This document shows, in pieces, positions 31,085 through 43,470 of a stretch of DNA of 64,000 nt. The stretch comes from Oegoconia quadripuncta. Lineage: Eukaryota; Arthropoda; Insecta; Lepidoptera; Autostichidae. The notes under the pieces were generated by a model. That model did not search any database and was not told the DNA's origin. It worked only from the letters and a program-made list of their open reading frames with translations. The DNA lies in assembly GCA_949316235.1 (NCBI GenBank), contig OX438754.1:4511501-4575500 (forward strand), read 5' to 3'. Position 1 is the first letter of the stretch. Every line of letters starts with the position of its first letter. Position numbers and translations under genes: made by a program.

Positions 31085-31338
31085 GCCCACGACCGACAAT
31101 TGGTGACCGATTTTATGTACGAGAAAGGTTGCAATGTTTAACGCCCACGTCCTACAAAAAATCGGTCACAATATCGGTGATAAAAGTATTGCGGAAAAAA
31201 TCGGTCGATTATCGGTCCTACAAAAAGTCGGTCGTGGGCGGGCACTTCTTTTATCACCGATATTGTGACCGATGTTTTGTAGGACGTGGGCGTTGAAACA
31301 TTGCAATAAAAATCGGTCACCGATTATAGGCCGTGGCC
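31085..31338. mobile_element. Foldback MITE
   Basis: The inner arms ACGCCCACGTCCTACAAAA and TTTTGTAGGACGTGGGCGT extend into ATCGGTCACAATATCGGTGA on both sides. The outer ends GCCCACGACCGACAAT and ATTATAGGCCGTGGC are also inverse. The whole ~250 bp can fold back. Confidence 0.8.
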
Positions 31339-31560
31339 TTACTAAAAGTATTTCAGCAAACACAGTATCTACAAAATACTAATATACCAAATAAAAGGTA
31401 ATTAAATACAAGATACAAAATGAATTTAAAAAAAGTTTTATAGATACAAGATGACGTATTTTGTATCTTGTATCTGTATTTTAGATACTTGTATCATTCA
31501 TTTATTTATAATAGTGTTTATAATTTATTTATTTTTCGTAGGGCTAACATGCGCACATAA

Positions 31561-31782
<222 letters not shown>

Positions 31783-31999
31783 TTTTATTTTAATTGTAAA
31801 AATTGTGTTTTACTTTCCTATGTTGCTGTAACTTGAACTTGTAAGAAGAGCGGGGACTCCTGGTACAGGTATTTATTTACTTAATAGGGGTCCTCAACAA
31901 CTAATTACTGTCGTGAATTATTGTTACGCAATAAATCATTTTCATTTTCATTTTCATAATAGTACAACCACAAAGAAAACATTATAATTATTTACATAG

Positions 32000-32343
32000 G
32001 TATAAAAAATAAAATAAAACTATAAGGCAAAGACGTCATCCAGAGCTCCCGATTGCGGTATGGACCCTAACACACTGGCTGCATTACCTCTCTGAACAGC
32101 CAGGAGGCGTTGAGCGAGGTATGCGCCAGCCCGTAAATCACACGAGGCCAACACCAATCTGGCCGAGAGACCGTGGACGAAATTCCTGGTGTCAGAAGAC
32201 CACGGTCCCATAGTTTCTACTGCAAGCGCCACAAACTCATGGCTACCCAATAGGGATGAGAACTTGCGGCGCTTGAGCAGCTGTGCTTCCTCTGCCGCAG
32301 CTCTGGCTCTCGAAGAGGTTTTGGGGATGTGAGAGGATGCCAA
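32000..32343 (-). mobile_element. Truncated non-LTR retrotransposon, reverse-transcriptase tail
   Basis: The minus strand encodes a ~107-residue piece with VETMGPWSSDTRNFVHGL, then RAGAYLAQRL and VQRGNAASVLG, the usual C-terminal end of reverse-transcriptase proteins in this LINE group. It is 5'-truncated and followed by an AT-rich tail. A more decayed relative is at 45.9 kb. Confidence 0.75.
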
Positions 32344-32412
32344 AGTATCATAGAGAAGTTACATCTCTGTTTGTGATGATGTCAATTATTTATTTTTCTT
32401 TCTAATTTTCAG

Positions 32413-32669
32413 TGTCATTTACCCTCTCTCGACGAGGACGTAAACTTCTTATATACCAAGGGTACTGCTATAGCATACAATCTGCCAAGCTTGTTTATAT
32501 ATGGAGATGTACAATGATACAGAAGGGTACAAAAAAGCGCTGTAACGCAAAGGTGCTAACAACTCCTGAATTGAATTTCGTTTCCTGTAAAGGTAACCAC
32601 AACAGGCATAAGAAGCCGCGATTTGTGGAACAGAACAATGCTTTGGTTAGGTTAGGTTTTATCAGATGA
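32413..32669 (+). CDS. mod(mdg4): FLYWCH terminal exon 9 (group C)
   Basis: The acceptor tttctaattttcag ends at 32,412. TG completes the split codon and 84 residues follow. Landmarks are LLIYQGYCY, WRCTMIQKGTKKRCNAKV and CKGNHNRHKKP, with a RLGFIR end. It lies 70 bp after a LINE fragment. An AATAAA at 32,795-32,800 is the first likely polyadenylation site; the group's shared signal follows at 33,112. Confidence 0.86.
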
Positions 32670-32814
32670 ATGTGTTATTATCTGGTCCTGTGCCTTAATG
32701 CATATCAGAAAATGTAAATGTAATTTACAATTTAATAATTCAATTTCATTGTTATAAGAGTATGTATGCGCAATCAATGGGTACCAATGTCTGAAATAAA
32801 ATGATTTTACTATT

Positions 32815-33020
32815 CTTTTTTTTTTTATTAAAAACTGGTTTGACTACAATCTCACCTGATGGAAAGTGACGATGTAGCCGAAGATGTATCACGCGCACCC
32901 AGTAAATGCCTATTCACTCTAGACTTGAAGATCCCAAGGTTGTAAGTGTCGGGAAAAACTGACGCGGGCAGTGAGTTCTACACCTTAGCAGTCCGCATTA
33001 TAAATGATGAAGCAAAGCAA
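32815..33020 (-). mobile_element. LINE 3'-end fragment
   Basis: A T run followed by ATCTCACCTGATGGAAAGTG and GTAAATGCCTATTCACTCTA. Same family as 20,827-21,045. Confidence 0.7.
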
Positions 33021-33111
33021 ATTTAATTGGAAATAACTGGAACAGACTGTTGTTTTAATACAATAATGTAAGCAAAGTTACTATTTTAAGTCAATACTAA
33101 TTATTCTTTGA

Positions 33112-33117
33112 AATAAA
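33112..33117 (+). terminator. Shared polyadenylation signal, group C unit (after exon 9)
   Basis: AATAAA inside TTTGAAATAAAGACGTTTT. Nearly the same 25-30 bp occur at 27,374 and 39,212, so this looks like the copied 3' end of the duplicated exon unit. Confidence 0.5.
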
Positions 33118-33154
33118 GACGTTTTGACTATTGATGTTTTGTTTATCTATAAAT

Positions 33155-33421
33155 AAATAAATAAATATCCTTGGACATACACACAACGCCATCTAGTACC
33201 ACTTTAAGCAACTATAGGCTTGTGTTGTGGATACCAGATGGTTGATATACTACATAAATACATTTTTTTTGTAAATAAATACTTATTATAAATGGAAACA
33301 TCCATAACTCGGGTACACGTGTCCGTATTCATCATACAAAGATATGCCCCTTAAGGGATTCGAACCCGCGACTTTTGGTATAGTGGTCAGAGTTTCTAAC
33401 CACTACACCAAACAGGTCGAC
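33155..33421 (-). mobile_element. tRNA-derived SINE family S2, full copy
   Basis: On the minus strand the head reads TTGGTGTAGTGGTTAGAAAC (A box) and GCGGGTTCGAATCCC (B box), then the AACATCCATAACTCG and ACGCCATCTAGTACC parts, ending in AAATA repeats. Other copies are at 49,801 (plus), 52,168, 56,961 and 63,204. Confidence 0.85.
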
Positions 33422-33552
33422 AATTTATACCTATATAAAAAGTGTAAAAGTTTTGAAGTTGAAAGAAATTTTCTCTGTTGATCAAACCTATTCGATTTAT
33501 CGAAACCTACTTGTGATTGTACCCATTTTTTGTATTCTTGTCTAAATTTCAG

Positions 33553-33800
33553 TGTCATTTACTACCTCTCGAAGAGGAGGTCAACTTCTTTTATACAACG
33601 GTTACTCCTACAGTCTTCAAAGCACCAGGGATATTTGCATGTGGAGATGTACCATGATTCAGCAGGGTACAAAGAAGCGTTGCAATGCGAAGGTGCTTAC
33701 AGATCGTGAGTTTAGAGTCATCTGCTGTAAAGGTAACCACGATAAACATGGGAAGCCAGCGTTCATGAAGAAAAATAATTATTTTGTTAGGTACTTGTAG
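33553..33800 (+). CDS. mod(mdg4): FLYWCH terminal exon 10 (group C)
   Basis: The acceptor ttgtctaaatttcag ends at 33,552. TG completes the split codon and 81 residues follow. Landmarks are LLLYNGYSY, WRCTMIQQGTKKRCNAKV and CKGNHDKHGKP. It is closest to exon 11, with which it shares YSLQxTRD after the first strand and a TATTCGATT element in the intron flank. The interval from exon 9 is under 1 kb, the shortest in the array. Confidence 0.86.
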
Positions 33801-34462
33801 AGGGTACCACTTTCCGGTGACACTCGCATACTAAAATATATAGATGGAGTTTTATGAATATTCCATGATCCAATTTTATTATACACACACATATATATTG
33901 CAAATTCCAGCAATTTTAGAATATTTTCGTAAAATTTTAATGTTTATAATTTTTATAATAATAGCCAGAGTAGCTTTTTCAACATATTTTAGTTGTAAAT
34001 TTTGCTCGCTCGGGAGCAGATGAAGACGAAAATTAGACAACAATAGTTGAGGTTCTTCATTATTTATTACGAGGATTCATTTCATGTGAATATTTCTTTG
34101 ATCTGCTCGAATAGCACGGAAAATAATACTTAAGTACTAAAGAACAGTTTCATGAGTTAAATGATAACTCGAAAACAACTTAGGATTGATTTCTGATATT
34201 CTGATAGGTCCTGATTAGTTGTAGATTCAATCGAATAGGATGATCAAGGGTGGTGAAATCAGCTGTACGGTCTGGTAAACCACGAATAAACGGTAAAGAA
34301 TGGTGGAAAGACATTATTATCCTTTTCACCACTTCTCATCCCTTGTTAACTAGAATTTTGTGGGTATATTTCAACAGTCAGTCTCCAGATTTTCGAATAG
34401 ATACCTACGTGACTAACCGGATTCGTCAATATTCAGGCGGGAATATAGGTACGTCAGATTGT

Positions 34463-34640
34463 GTTTTTTTTTTCTTTTATGCACGACGGGTTAGTACTTA
34501 ACCTCAATCACACCTGATGTTAAGTGAAGATGAGGTCGAAGGTGGAAGCGTACTGACCCGGAAACCCCAACACACTTGGGGGACTGGCTATCTTATCTCT
34601 GACAACCTGAACACAACAATGCTGCTTGGCGATTGTTTGT
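34463..34640 (-). mobile_element. SINE family S1, truncated inverted copy
   Basis: CTCAATCACACCTGATGTTA through GGGGACTGGCTATCTTATCT is the complement of the S1 3' half. It starts with a T run (A tail on minus). Confidence 0.8.
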
Positions 34641-35560
34641 TTCCTTTTGTTGTCCGTTTGTTGTTGTTCCGATTGCTTGTTTCCGATTGTCTGATCAGAT
34701 TATCTGATCGTATTCACTCGATACACGTCCGAATCTTCCGTCAGACTTTTTCCCCGAATTCAGTCGTTCTCGAGCTACGGGTATATTCACATATAGCAGC
34801 TCCACATAACTATCAGAAAAGAAAAAATGAACATTTTCAAATTGGAAATATTTGTTCGTATTGACACGAAAGAATAAAATACCGGTAATAAAATCGTTAA
34901 CACCTCGGCGCAGTTTCCGAGTCGGACGTTCGATTCGACTATCGGATCTGACTATTGGATCGAACGTGTATTGATTGTTCAAACAAGTAATGGTTCCAAG
35001 GCGTTAAGTCGGATCAGACTATATTTGATGGAAAATGTGACGTATATTCCCAGCCTAAGTAATAGGATACCGTATGGTTTCCAGCACGTATCAATAATTG
35101 CACCAACCCGTATCTGTCGTAAAGGGCGACTAAGGGAATTTACACCAAAAAAATATATAGACTTGCACCTTTCAATGGCTATCAGCTCACCCTTGTACCA
35201 TGTGTATTGTGCATATTTCTCAAGTATTAAGCTTTTTTGTTTGGAACATTTAATGCTTTCAGATATCTCTGGCCACCCCATTAGCCTTAAAATAAAATAA
35301 TTTTAATTTAAAAAATCGCCTCCTAGTATACAAATAGAATAAGTTGCCTGTATCACTCATTCATAAAGTTAAATTACTTAAACTGGAATACATCGATTCC
35401 GAAACAACAGGTAATATACCATGTACAAGAGCTATATGTAATTAAATACATGTATTTATATTAAAATAATAAAAGTAGATTATATGTAGTTATGTAAGAG
35501 TAGCGTGCTGGGCACAACAGTCATAGTATTAAGTAGATTTTTTTATGGATAAAGGTCGTA

Positions 35561-35959
35561 TACAGGGTGAAATTTAATTCGTGTAATTCCTGTTTTCTGG
35601 TGACTCCACTCCTAATTACGAACAACTTTCCCCAAGGAACCATAGTCGAATTCGATCAAAAAATTTTCGAATACTCATACAAAGTAAACCATTCTGAAAC
35701 CACCTTTAGTATGGAAGCCAACAATTTTCGGCTAAATTCAGCTATGGTTCCTAATGGAAAGTTGTCCAAAATTAGGGGCGGAGTTACCAGCTGAAAATTG
35801 TTGGATTTCCATGAATTGTTGTTTTAGAATGGTTTACTTTGTATGGGTAATCGAATTTTTTTTAATCGAATTTGACTATGGTTCCTTGGGGAAAGTTGTT
35901 CGTAATCAAGAGTGACGTCACCAGTTAAGGGAATTACACGAATTCAAATTCACATTGTA
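35561..35959. mobile_element. Foldback MITE family M4, intact copy
   Basis: About 400 bp from TACAGGGTGAAATTTAATTC to AATTCAAATTCACATTGTA. Arms of about 170 bp pair imperfectly along their length (GAACAACTTTCCCCAAGGAA against TTCCTTGGGGAAAGTTGTTC). Non-coding. Confidence 0.8.
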
Positions 35960-36344
35960 TAATGTATTAAGTAATAGATTTACTTCGAAGGCTCCGACCG
36001 CGTAAAATATATTATATGTCTAATTTTAAAATTCTTTGACAGGAGATTGATGTGTTATCAATTAGTAAATGTATTTAACAAGTTCTTAAATTAGTTTAAA
36101 TCGTTTATGTCTCTATCTTGTTGTATACAAGAAATTAAAGTTTGTAAATTGAAGTCTTACGGAGTAGACACAACTGCTTACATGCTGAAAATGTTTAGGA
36201 TTCGCACGAAGAAAAATCATAATAATTTGGCGGTATCCCTACCTACTTGCTATCCGTCCATTAAATTTATTCATAAGGAAAGTATGAATCTCAAAATAGA
36301 GTATTATTATAGAAAACCCTCGAGAAAACAATACAATAACAATA

Positions 36345-36420
36345 AGTACACACAGCGCCAAGACCTTATGGTATGGCAGCCAGAGTTTCTAACCACTACG
36401 CCAATTAGGGCGTCAAACCA
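36345..36420 (-). mobile_element. SINE family S2, fragment
   Basis: ACACACAGCGCCAAGACCTT and CAGAGTTTCTAACCACTACG join the S2 3' and 5' parts after an internal deletion. Confidence 0.55.
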
Positions 36421-37276
36421 AACAAGCGATTAAAATAAAACAGCTGAACCGATTTTGATAAAACATTTCTTATATTTGTATATTTTTAAGAATGTCTAGT
36501 TATTTTTTGTTTTATTTAATGTGTATGCTTATATGCATTAGTTTTAAATGAATAAACATTATCTATGTTAATATTATTTATTCGGTATTTTTTTACCTAT
36601 ATGTAGAGATTATTATTTATATTAGATTAAAACATAACTTTCAATTTTTGTGTACACTATATTCTGTACGATCTAATAAACACTATGAATCTCTAAGGTT
36701 TGCTGGTAGAAAACTCTTTAGGAGTTAAGCTGGCCTTTGTACATTTTCTATAAGAGTTGCGTGTACAATAAAGATATTAATATGTTTAAAACCCACCGCT
36801 GGAAAACCTGCTTTCAAGTAAATAAAACTTGGTTCATCCAAATTGGTTCACCCGTTTAAGTGTTACGGTGCCACAAACAGACACACACATATCGGTCAAA
36901 CTTATAACATTTACCCCTCGCGGGATTAATTGTATTTTGTACATAGGTATATTTTTTCTAATACTTAATGTAAGTAAATAAGATTTTGAATTATTTGAAT
37001 AGCAGGTAACATTGTAAAATTTCCACACCTGCATGCAGGTTGAATGTAGTACATATAGTAACAGCCAATATCCATCGTAACTGTATTCTGACAAATAAAT
37101 AATTTGAACATAAAATATTTATTTTCAAAAACAATAATTTCAACATTTCCTATATTGCGAGTATAGCTAGTCAGTCACTTTTATATGGTCCAAAATATTT
37201 TCTTAGAAATAAAATTTTGAGCCATAAATACCTTGCCACCCTATGTGGTTAAACTTGTATAGGTACCTAATATAAT

Positions 37277-37568
37277 GACCGCCTCTGTGGCTCAATGTAA
37301 ACCACATTGGGTTTACGAAGCGGAGGTCACGGGTTCGATCCCCAGCGGGGTACATGATTAAGTACTCGGTTTGATTGATGGTAGGGCATTTTCAATGTCC
37401 GCCTGGCTAGCTACTTGTTAATAGCATTGTTGTGTTCCGGTTGTCAAAGATAAGATAGCCTGTGCCCCAAATATGTTGGGGTTTCCGGGTCAGTACGCTT
37501 CCACTAGAGATCTCATCTTCACTTAACATCAGGTGTGATTGAGGTCAAGTATTAACCCGTAGTGCATT
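37277..37568 (+). mobile_element. SINE family S1, copy with internal deletion
   Basis: ACCGCCTCTGTGGCTCAATG head and ACGGGTTCGATCCCCAGCG B-box region; the body lacks about 40 bp after GCCTGGCTAGCTACT. Confidence 0.82.
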
Positions 37569-37693
37569 AAAAAATATATAATTTGCTGTAATTTGCATAC
37601 GCCATTGTATAATCCACTGTTCTCTAACTAACCCTATGGTTAACTGGAAGAAGTCTATGGGATAAGTCCACCGTTGTACTCAAACTCTGTATC

Positions 37694-38370
37694 TATACAG
37701 GGTGAAATCTGTATCTATACATAGTGAAATTTAATTCGTGTAATTCCTACTTAATGGTGACTCCACCCCTGAATACGAACAACTTTCCACTAGGAACCAT
37801 TGCCGAATTCAGCCGAATATTGTTGGAGTTCTAGACTAAAGAAGGTTTCAGAATGGTTTACTTTGTAGATAGATAGATAGATAGATAAGCATTTATTTAC
37901 GCCACTGCGTTCACACAATTACACAATTTTTAAATTACAAAGAAATATACATACAAATAAACGTAAAGACTAGAAAATACAAAGAGCGAGTGTGTGCCGC
38001 AGTAGCACAAATGGGTTATAACTCAGTGTGGTACATCACTCAAAGAGCGAAACACTGGTTTTCAGTTACAACCCCTACAAGTACGAGTGCATAAAAGTAC
38101 GTGCATGTTCCCGTCTGCGTGTACATTTGTGATCAATCGTGAGTGAAAAGTGTCGGTTGTTGATACAGCTAGTGTTGTGTAGTAATTTAAATTAATGACA
38201 ATGATGTGACAAAAAGAAAAAGAAAGTACATAGGCAGTTCCACTACAGGTAACGCTTTGGAATTCCAATTTTTTGTTTTTCCATTAAATGTGCCCTAAGA
38301 TGTTTTTTGAAGTTGTTCGTAATCAGATGTGCAGTCGTCAATAAACACACGAATTAAATTTCACCCTGTA
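37694..38370. mobile_element. Foldback MITE family M4, second copy split by an insertion
   Basis: The left arm runs from ACAGGGTGAAATC (with a second TAGTGAAATTTAATTCGTG) to about 37,866; the right arm from about 38,260 to TTTCACCCTGTA at 38,370. Roughly 390 bp starting with a (GATA)n run interrupts it. Exact edges of the inserted piece are uncertain. Confidence 0.65.
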
Positions 38371-38585
38371 TATTTATTTATTTATTCACACGAAATCTTA
38401 ACAGCATTTACATATATATTTAACAATCAATATTTTTAATCTTGCATGCCAGATAATAAGATTTCAATACTGTCTGTATGTGTGATCCGGTAGCAAACTG
38501 ATTCCAAGCAAGCAAGCAAGACACTATTACTGAAACAAATTAATGAGGATAAAACCAGACAACTATACAGTGATTAATGAAAATT

Positions 38586-39108
38586 TATGTATATATAAGG
38601 TCTAACAAAATTAACCCGACAAACGTTGCAGAGCATAGGATGTACCTATTACGGAAAAAATAAAACTAAAACATTAAAGTTAACAGATTTTATTCAAAAA
38701 ATAAAATTTATGTAAATTTTGTGAGTTGGACCTTAATGGCCGCGCGCTCTAAATACTTTGCCACAACACTCAAACACTTGCCGCGGTATCTTTGAAGACG
38801 CCGAAAGGTGACCACAAGCCGCTCGCCGCCGCCGGTGCTTGCCCCGGCGCCGCGACTTGCTGTGATTGGTTGCGCCCTGTGCCCCGCCATCCCCTTTGGC
38901 GTCTTCCATATGAACGTTGCCTGTTTTTTCTCATTGATAAAATAAGGTACAATCGAAATGAAGTAAGTCTGTTAATTTGTATTTTCATTTGCACTTACAT
39001 GAAATTTTTTTACTCGGAAACAAAAATTTGAAGGCTAGTTTTTTTAATGAATATATAATGCAATTGCCAAAGATTGTCGGGTTAATTTTGTTAGACCTTA
39101 TATATACA
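38586..39108. mobile_element. DNA transposon with 33-bp perfect terminal inverted repeats and a GC-rich core
   Basis: TATATAAGGTCTAACAAAAT with TAACCCGACAA is exactly inverse to TTGTCGGGTTAATTTTGTTAG and on to 39,108. The ~520-bp element is AT-rich at its edges, but 38,740-38,910 is strongly GC-rich and may be captured sequence. No intact transposase. Confidence 0.75.
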
Positions 39109-39211
39109 ATTAATGTATTGCCTTTTTGTACAATAAAGCGTTTACAAAGAAACAATAATTCAAAATGTTAACAAATTAACGTTTTCAAGTCATCCTGTAA
39201 GTATTCTCTGA

Positions 39212-39217
39212 AATAAA
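39212..39217 (+). terminator. Shared polyadenylation signal, group C unit (exon 10 side)
   Basis: AATAAA within AAATAAAGACGTTTTCAC. The flank AAGTATTCT-type sequence matches 27,362. It lies 120 bp before exon 11 and, by analogy, would be the 3' end of the exon 10 unit, separated from it by 5 kb of inserted elements. Confidence 0.45.
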
Positions 39218-39335
39218 GACGTTTTCACGATTGCCTTGTTTACTTATTTAAACAACTTTCAAATAGAAAACATTGTTTATTCGATTAATCGATACAAGTA
39301 CCTGTGCATTTTTTGTTTTTGTTTCTGATTTTCAG

Positions 39336-39592
39336 TATCATTTGCTATCTCTCAAAGAGGTGGCAAACTACTGGTATACCGAGGTTACTCCTACAGTCTA
39401 CAAGGCACCAGGGATGTTTGCGTATGGAGATGTACTATGATTCAGCGGGGTACAAAGAAACGTTGCAATGCAAAGATCCTTACGAACCCTGATTTTGATT
39501 TCATTTGCTGCAAAGGTAACCACGATAACCATATGAAGCCAGAATTCATGAAGCACAATAATTCCTTAGTTAGGATGAGTTGGAGAATATAG
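39336..39592 (+). CDS. mod(mdg4): FLYWCH terminal exon 11 (group C)
   Basis: The acceptor gtttctgattttcag ends at 39,335. TA completes the split codon and 84 residues run to a TAG. Landmarks are LLVYRGYSY, WRCTMIQRGTKKRCNAKI and CCKGNHDNHMKP, ending RMSWRI. The frame has no ATG near the acceptor, so it can only be translated as part of a spliced message. The sister exon is exon 10. Confidence 0.85.
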
Positions 39593-39951
39593 ATACAAGG
39601 ATATATAGATCTGTGGATAGAACTGTAATCGTTAATAGTTAATCGTTATCGTCATCGGTTACGTTCTGACATGTGATTGGTTGGCTCACGGTTTCTCATT
39701 GGTCAACGTAATAGATAACTTTACCGATGAAGTTACGTAATCTAAGGGCTGATCTTCAGAATACAAAATTATCGGCATATTTACCTTCAATCTTGAACTA
39801 AAATTTTGGATGGACTCAATAGAAATATAAGTATTTATCTATAAATTCCATATACATTACTGAATACATGTTAGTATATGTTACATGAATATTATTCATC
39901 AGGACAGCATATTATTTAGTGATGTCAAATCAGTTTAGAGCGCATCCATTA

Positions 39952-40276
39952 ACCGCCTCCGTGGCTCAATGTAAACCACATTGGGTTTAGGATCCAGAGG
40001 TCGCAGGCTCGATCCCCAGCAGGGTACTTGTTTAAGTACTCGGTTTGTTTGGTGGTAGGGCATTTTAAATATCCACCTGGCTTGCTACTACCATCTTATC
40101 TAAATCTGCCGCCAAGCAACAATGTTAATAGCATTGTTGTGTTCCAGTTGTCAGAGATAAGATAGCCAGTCCCCCAAATGTGTTGGAGTTTCCGGGTCAG
40201 TACGCTTCCACCTTCGACGTCATCTTCACTTAACATCAGGTGTGATTGAGCTCAAGTACGAACCCGTCGCGCATAA
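39952..40276 (+). mobile_element. SINE family S1, full copy
   Basis: CCGCCTCCGTGGCTCAATGT head, CAGGCTCGATCCCCAGCAG as a slightly decayed B box, full body and A tail. Confidence 0.85.
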
Positions 40277-40816
40277 AAAAAAAATCCAAACACATGGCGC
40301 TTACTATGAACGTAGTCCATACAGCCCGCGAAAGATTGATTTGTCTAATCATACGTTATTGTACCTCTTTGTACCTCTATTGTATAAAATCGGAAAATAT
40401 TGTATAAGAGCGTACAATAATGAGAAAGGTATGTTTTATGGTATAATAAAGTGTCGTACCACACATTATTTTTGTGCGATTAATGATGTACGCTGCGTTC
40501 TTCAATGAAGAGTATTTGATGGATTGATTATTGTAAGAATCCAATAATTATTGCACATTTCCCAATGCTGCAGGTTTGGAACATTATTACCTAACAATGT
40601 TAGATGTTTGAAAGGACAATTAATTTGATAAATCAATTAGAAAATATTATATTTCATTCAAAATGTTCTATATTATATAACATTTTTTTTATTGTAAAAT
40701 GTCTTGTCTCTGTTCTTCGATACCATGCACTCCTTCAAATTAAATTACATAGGTAGGCATTGTACTTATATGGAATAAGGTAAATGGTACATATATAAGA
40801 TGAGAAGAATATTTTC

Positions 40817-40925
40817 GTTTTTTTTTTTTATGAGAGGGCGGCATACGAGCATGCAGGTCACCTGATGGAAAGCAATCACCGCCGCCCATGGACACCCGCA
40901 ACACCAAAAGGGTCACAGATGCGTT
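40817..40925 (-). mobile_element. Retroelement 3' end, inverted copy
   Basis: A T run, then TGAGAGGGCGGCATACGAGC and AAGCAATCACCGCCGCCCAT, the complement of the unit at 18,625-18,793. Confidence 0.7.
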
Positions 40926-40929
40926 TAGT

Positions 40930-41895
40930 TAACAAAGTGTATTTGTAATGTAATGACGAGCATTAAATAAATTTACGCTTTGTTTTAGTTGTTATTTACA
41001 ATTGTTTTTACCCGACTGCGCCAGAAGGAGGATAATGTTAACTGTATGTATCGTATGTCCGTTCCTTTGGCGCGCATCCTGTAGTCTGAACGACTTGACC
41101 TATTTTAATAAATGAGGTGCCATTGGATTGGTCATGATTGCGGGAATGTTTTAGGATATATATTTTTAAGAGTTATACCTAAATATGACCGCCATGTTCC
41201 TCGCATACGTTTTTTTATTAATGCAGTCGGGTTTTCTAACAAAACCATAGCAATTTCCAATTACCTCATTCATTAATCAATGTTTTATAAAATAGATTCT
41301 TAAATATATTGTTTTAATTATTTTAATCAAATAAAATATATTTTTATTAATTCTTATGGTACTTATATTAAAACATATAAAAATCTACATAATAATACTT
41401 ATAATTGCAACTGTACACTAGTGCCTGAACTAGGAAAATCCTGTGTTTCAGGCGAAGCTAGGGCTTCTATAGCTTAAAATAGGTACAAACTAACAATTTA
41501 TAAATAAAGTATGGGCATACAGAATAAATCTATGCTTAAAGACCACTTCAAGACAGTCAATAACTTCCCTGTATGGCAAATTGCAAGACGTTAGAATTTG
41601 GGCTAGTTTGCTTTGTTGCCATGAGCAGATCGTTCGCAGGCCAGACAATTAATAATGAAATATAAAAACCTTTATGTAAAATCAAAGCCTGATTTTAAAA
41701 GAGCAATCCTTCGAGTTTCTTGCTTGTTCTTCACAGGCGAAAATTGCATTTTGAACAAGCAGTAGCTTAAAAAATGTAAAATTGACTATTTTAAGTGTCC
41801 TCTGTGTACCTACAAAATAATTGATATGGGACAAGTTCCTGCAATAAAGATTTTTTTTAAAGCTTTTTTGACTTTGACAGTTTCCATTACACATA
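40930..41895. other. AT-rich spacer, no gene seen
   Basis: Very AT-rich, with no FLYWCH signal or recognisable element. Confidence 0.5.
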
Positions 41896-41935
41896 ATGGG
41901 GGGGTCTGAAGATGGAGCCAGAAGATTGCCACTGG

Positions 41936-43470
41936 AGGGCGATTCTGGCGCAGTAGACATTATGTCGTATTCGACAAATCTCGAAATAAAATGGCGAATG
42001 TCGAATGAAACAGAATTTTCGTATTCTCAAAATGTCACGTTAGAGAATTGTCTATTCCCAGCGCTCGACTTACAACGAGTGGTAAATGTCAGTCGACATT
42101 GGATCTCTAATCGTCAAATCGTAGGTATCGTAGTGACATTTCTTTCTGCCAGTTTGGTATTGGAAAAGTGTTTGTGTTTTTGTGTGATTTATCGTCTAAG
42201 TGCCATTTATTTAGCTCTTAAATCGACAAATTCGACAATGTTAGGTGACGAAGTAATAGGAGTTGACAATTTTATATCTTCATTTATTGGTGATGTCGTA
42301 GAAGAAGCTCGAATCTTGGCAGAGTTTCCTCGTAGACAACGCCTATGGCGCCAAGACCCATATGAAATGCGGGATAATGCTTTGTTTTTTTAAATTTGTT
42401 CCACCTCGAATTGGCATGTCAGATTGACACTTGCTTGAGTTACGTTTTACGCGGATTTGTTTAACAAACCAGTCATTCTGTGGAATCTTTTTCGTTAGAT
42501 TTCAATAATAAAGCAATACCTTGTAGTTTATTTATACTCTGAAATGAAGTCGGTTAAGTCTTATATTTCAGAACCTATTATAAGGCTGGATTCGTTGATC
42601 TCGATTACGACTAAACACAATCGATAAAACGGAACGTAACTTAGATCGACATCCCAATAGTTCGTGACATTTTATCTCTAGCGACCGATACGTTTCTTTC
42701 GTATCATAGACATTTTTGTGACATTTTTAATCGACATTCCACGATTAGACATTTATTTATTTATTTACTTTATTTATTTATTTATTTACTTTTTGGAAGA
42801 TTTACAGACTTATATAACCTATAGAACAAAAACCTATCAGTAAAAACAATGCTTACAAAAAATCTCCGCCGATATTATAAATGAAGAGTAGCACACAGCA
42901 ATATTGGGTCAATATAAGTAGGTATCACAACTACATCATGTAAGGGTAAGAACATAAAAGAAACGAAAAGAAAAAATTGGTACGCAAAGTTCGATCTCAT
43001 GAAGTGACACGCTCCTACTCATGCATGAAATCTTTGACACTGGCACGCCTAATCGAGGCGATGCTAGTGCAGAATAGGTCAGTTTCCGGTGGTAAACTGT
43101 TAAAAGTTTTGCAAGCGCGTATAAGAAATGAATTCTGTCTATAATTGGTTCTTGAAGATGGTATATTAAGAACAGGGCATTTTCTAAGTTGCAATTGATT
43201 TGTACGTAAAGATATTCTAGACAATAGTTCAGAACAATCAACGGATCCATTCGCAATACTGGCTAGATAGCAAACATCGCTTGTATTGCGTCTGGTTTCC
43301 AGCGGTAAGAAATGGTAACGTTTGCACCTATCTTTGTTGCGTTTTAAAGTCTAAATAGCGCATGAATCTCTTTTGGATAGCTTCAATACGAGTTTTATAG
43401 ATATCATATCGCGGGTTCTCATTATCTCGAATTAGAGATATCTCGCATGAACTGAGAATCGGGCCCCTGG
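41936..43470. mobile_element. Possible decayed DNA transposon (PIF/Harbinger-like), tentative
   Basis: A 165-residue frame at 41,896-42,393 ends in RRQRLWRQDPYEMRDNALFF, faintly like the arginine-rich N-terminal part of Harbinger transposases. GGGCGATTCTGG near 41,937 and the inverse of GAGAATCGGGCCC near 43,455 could be weak terminal repeats. No catalytic domain is present. A LINE fragment lies inside. Only the frame itself is directly seen. Confidence 0.25.
42750..43330 (-). mobile_element. Truncated jockey-like LINE tail
   Basis: Minus-strand frames around 43,015-43,224 encode RKCPVLNIPSSRTNYRQNSF and LIRACKTFNSLPPETDLF, the characteristic end of jockey/CR1-type reverse-transcriptase proteins (RT..NSFL.RAC..N.LP...D.F). 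The 3' end on this strand is a long AAATA/AAAGT repeat tail at 42,750-42,795. Confidence 0.72.
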
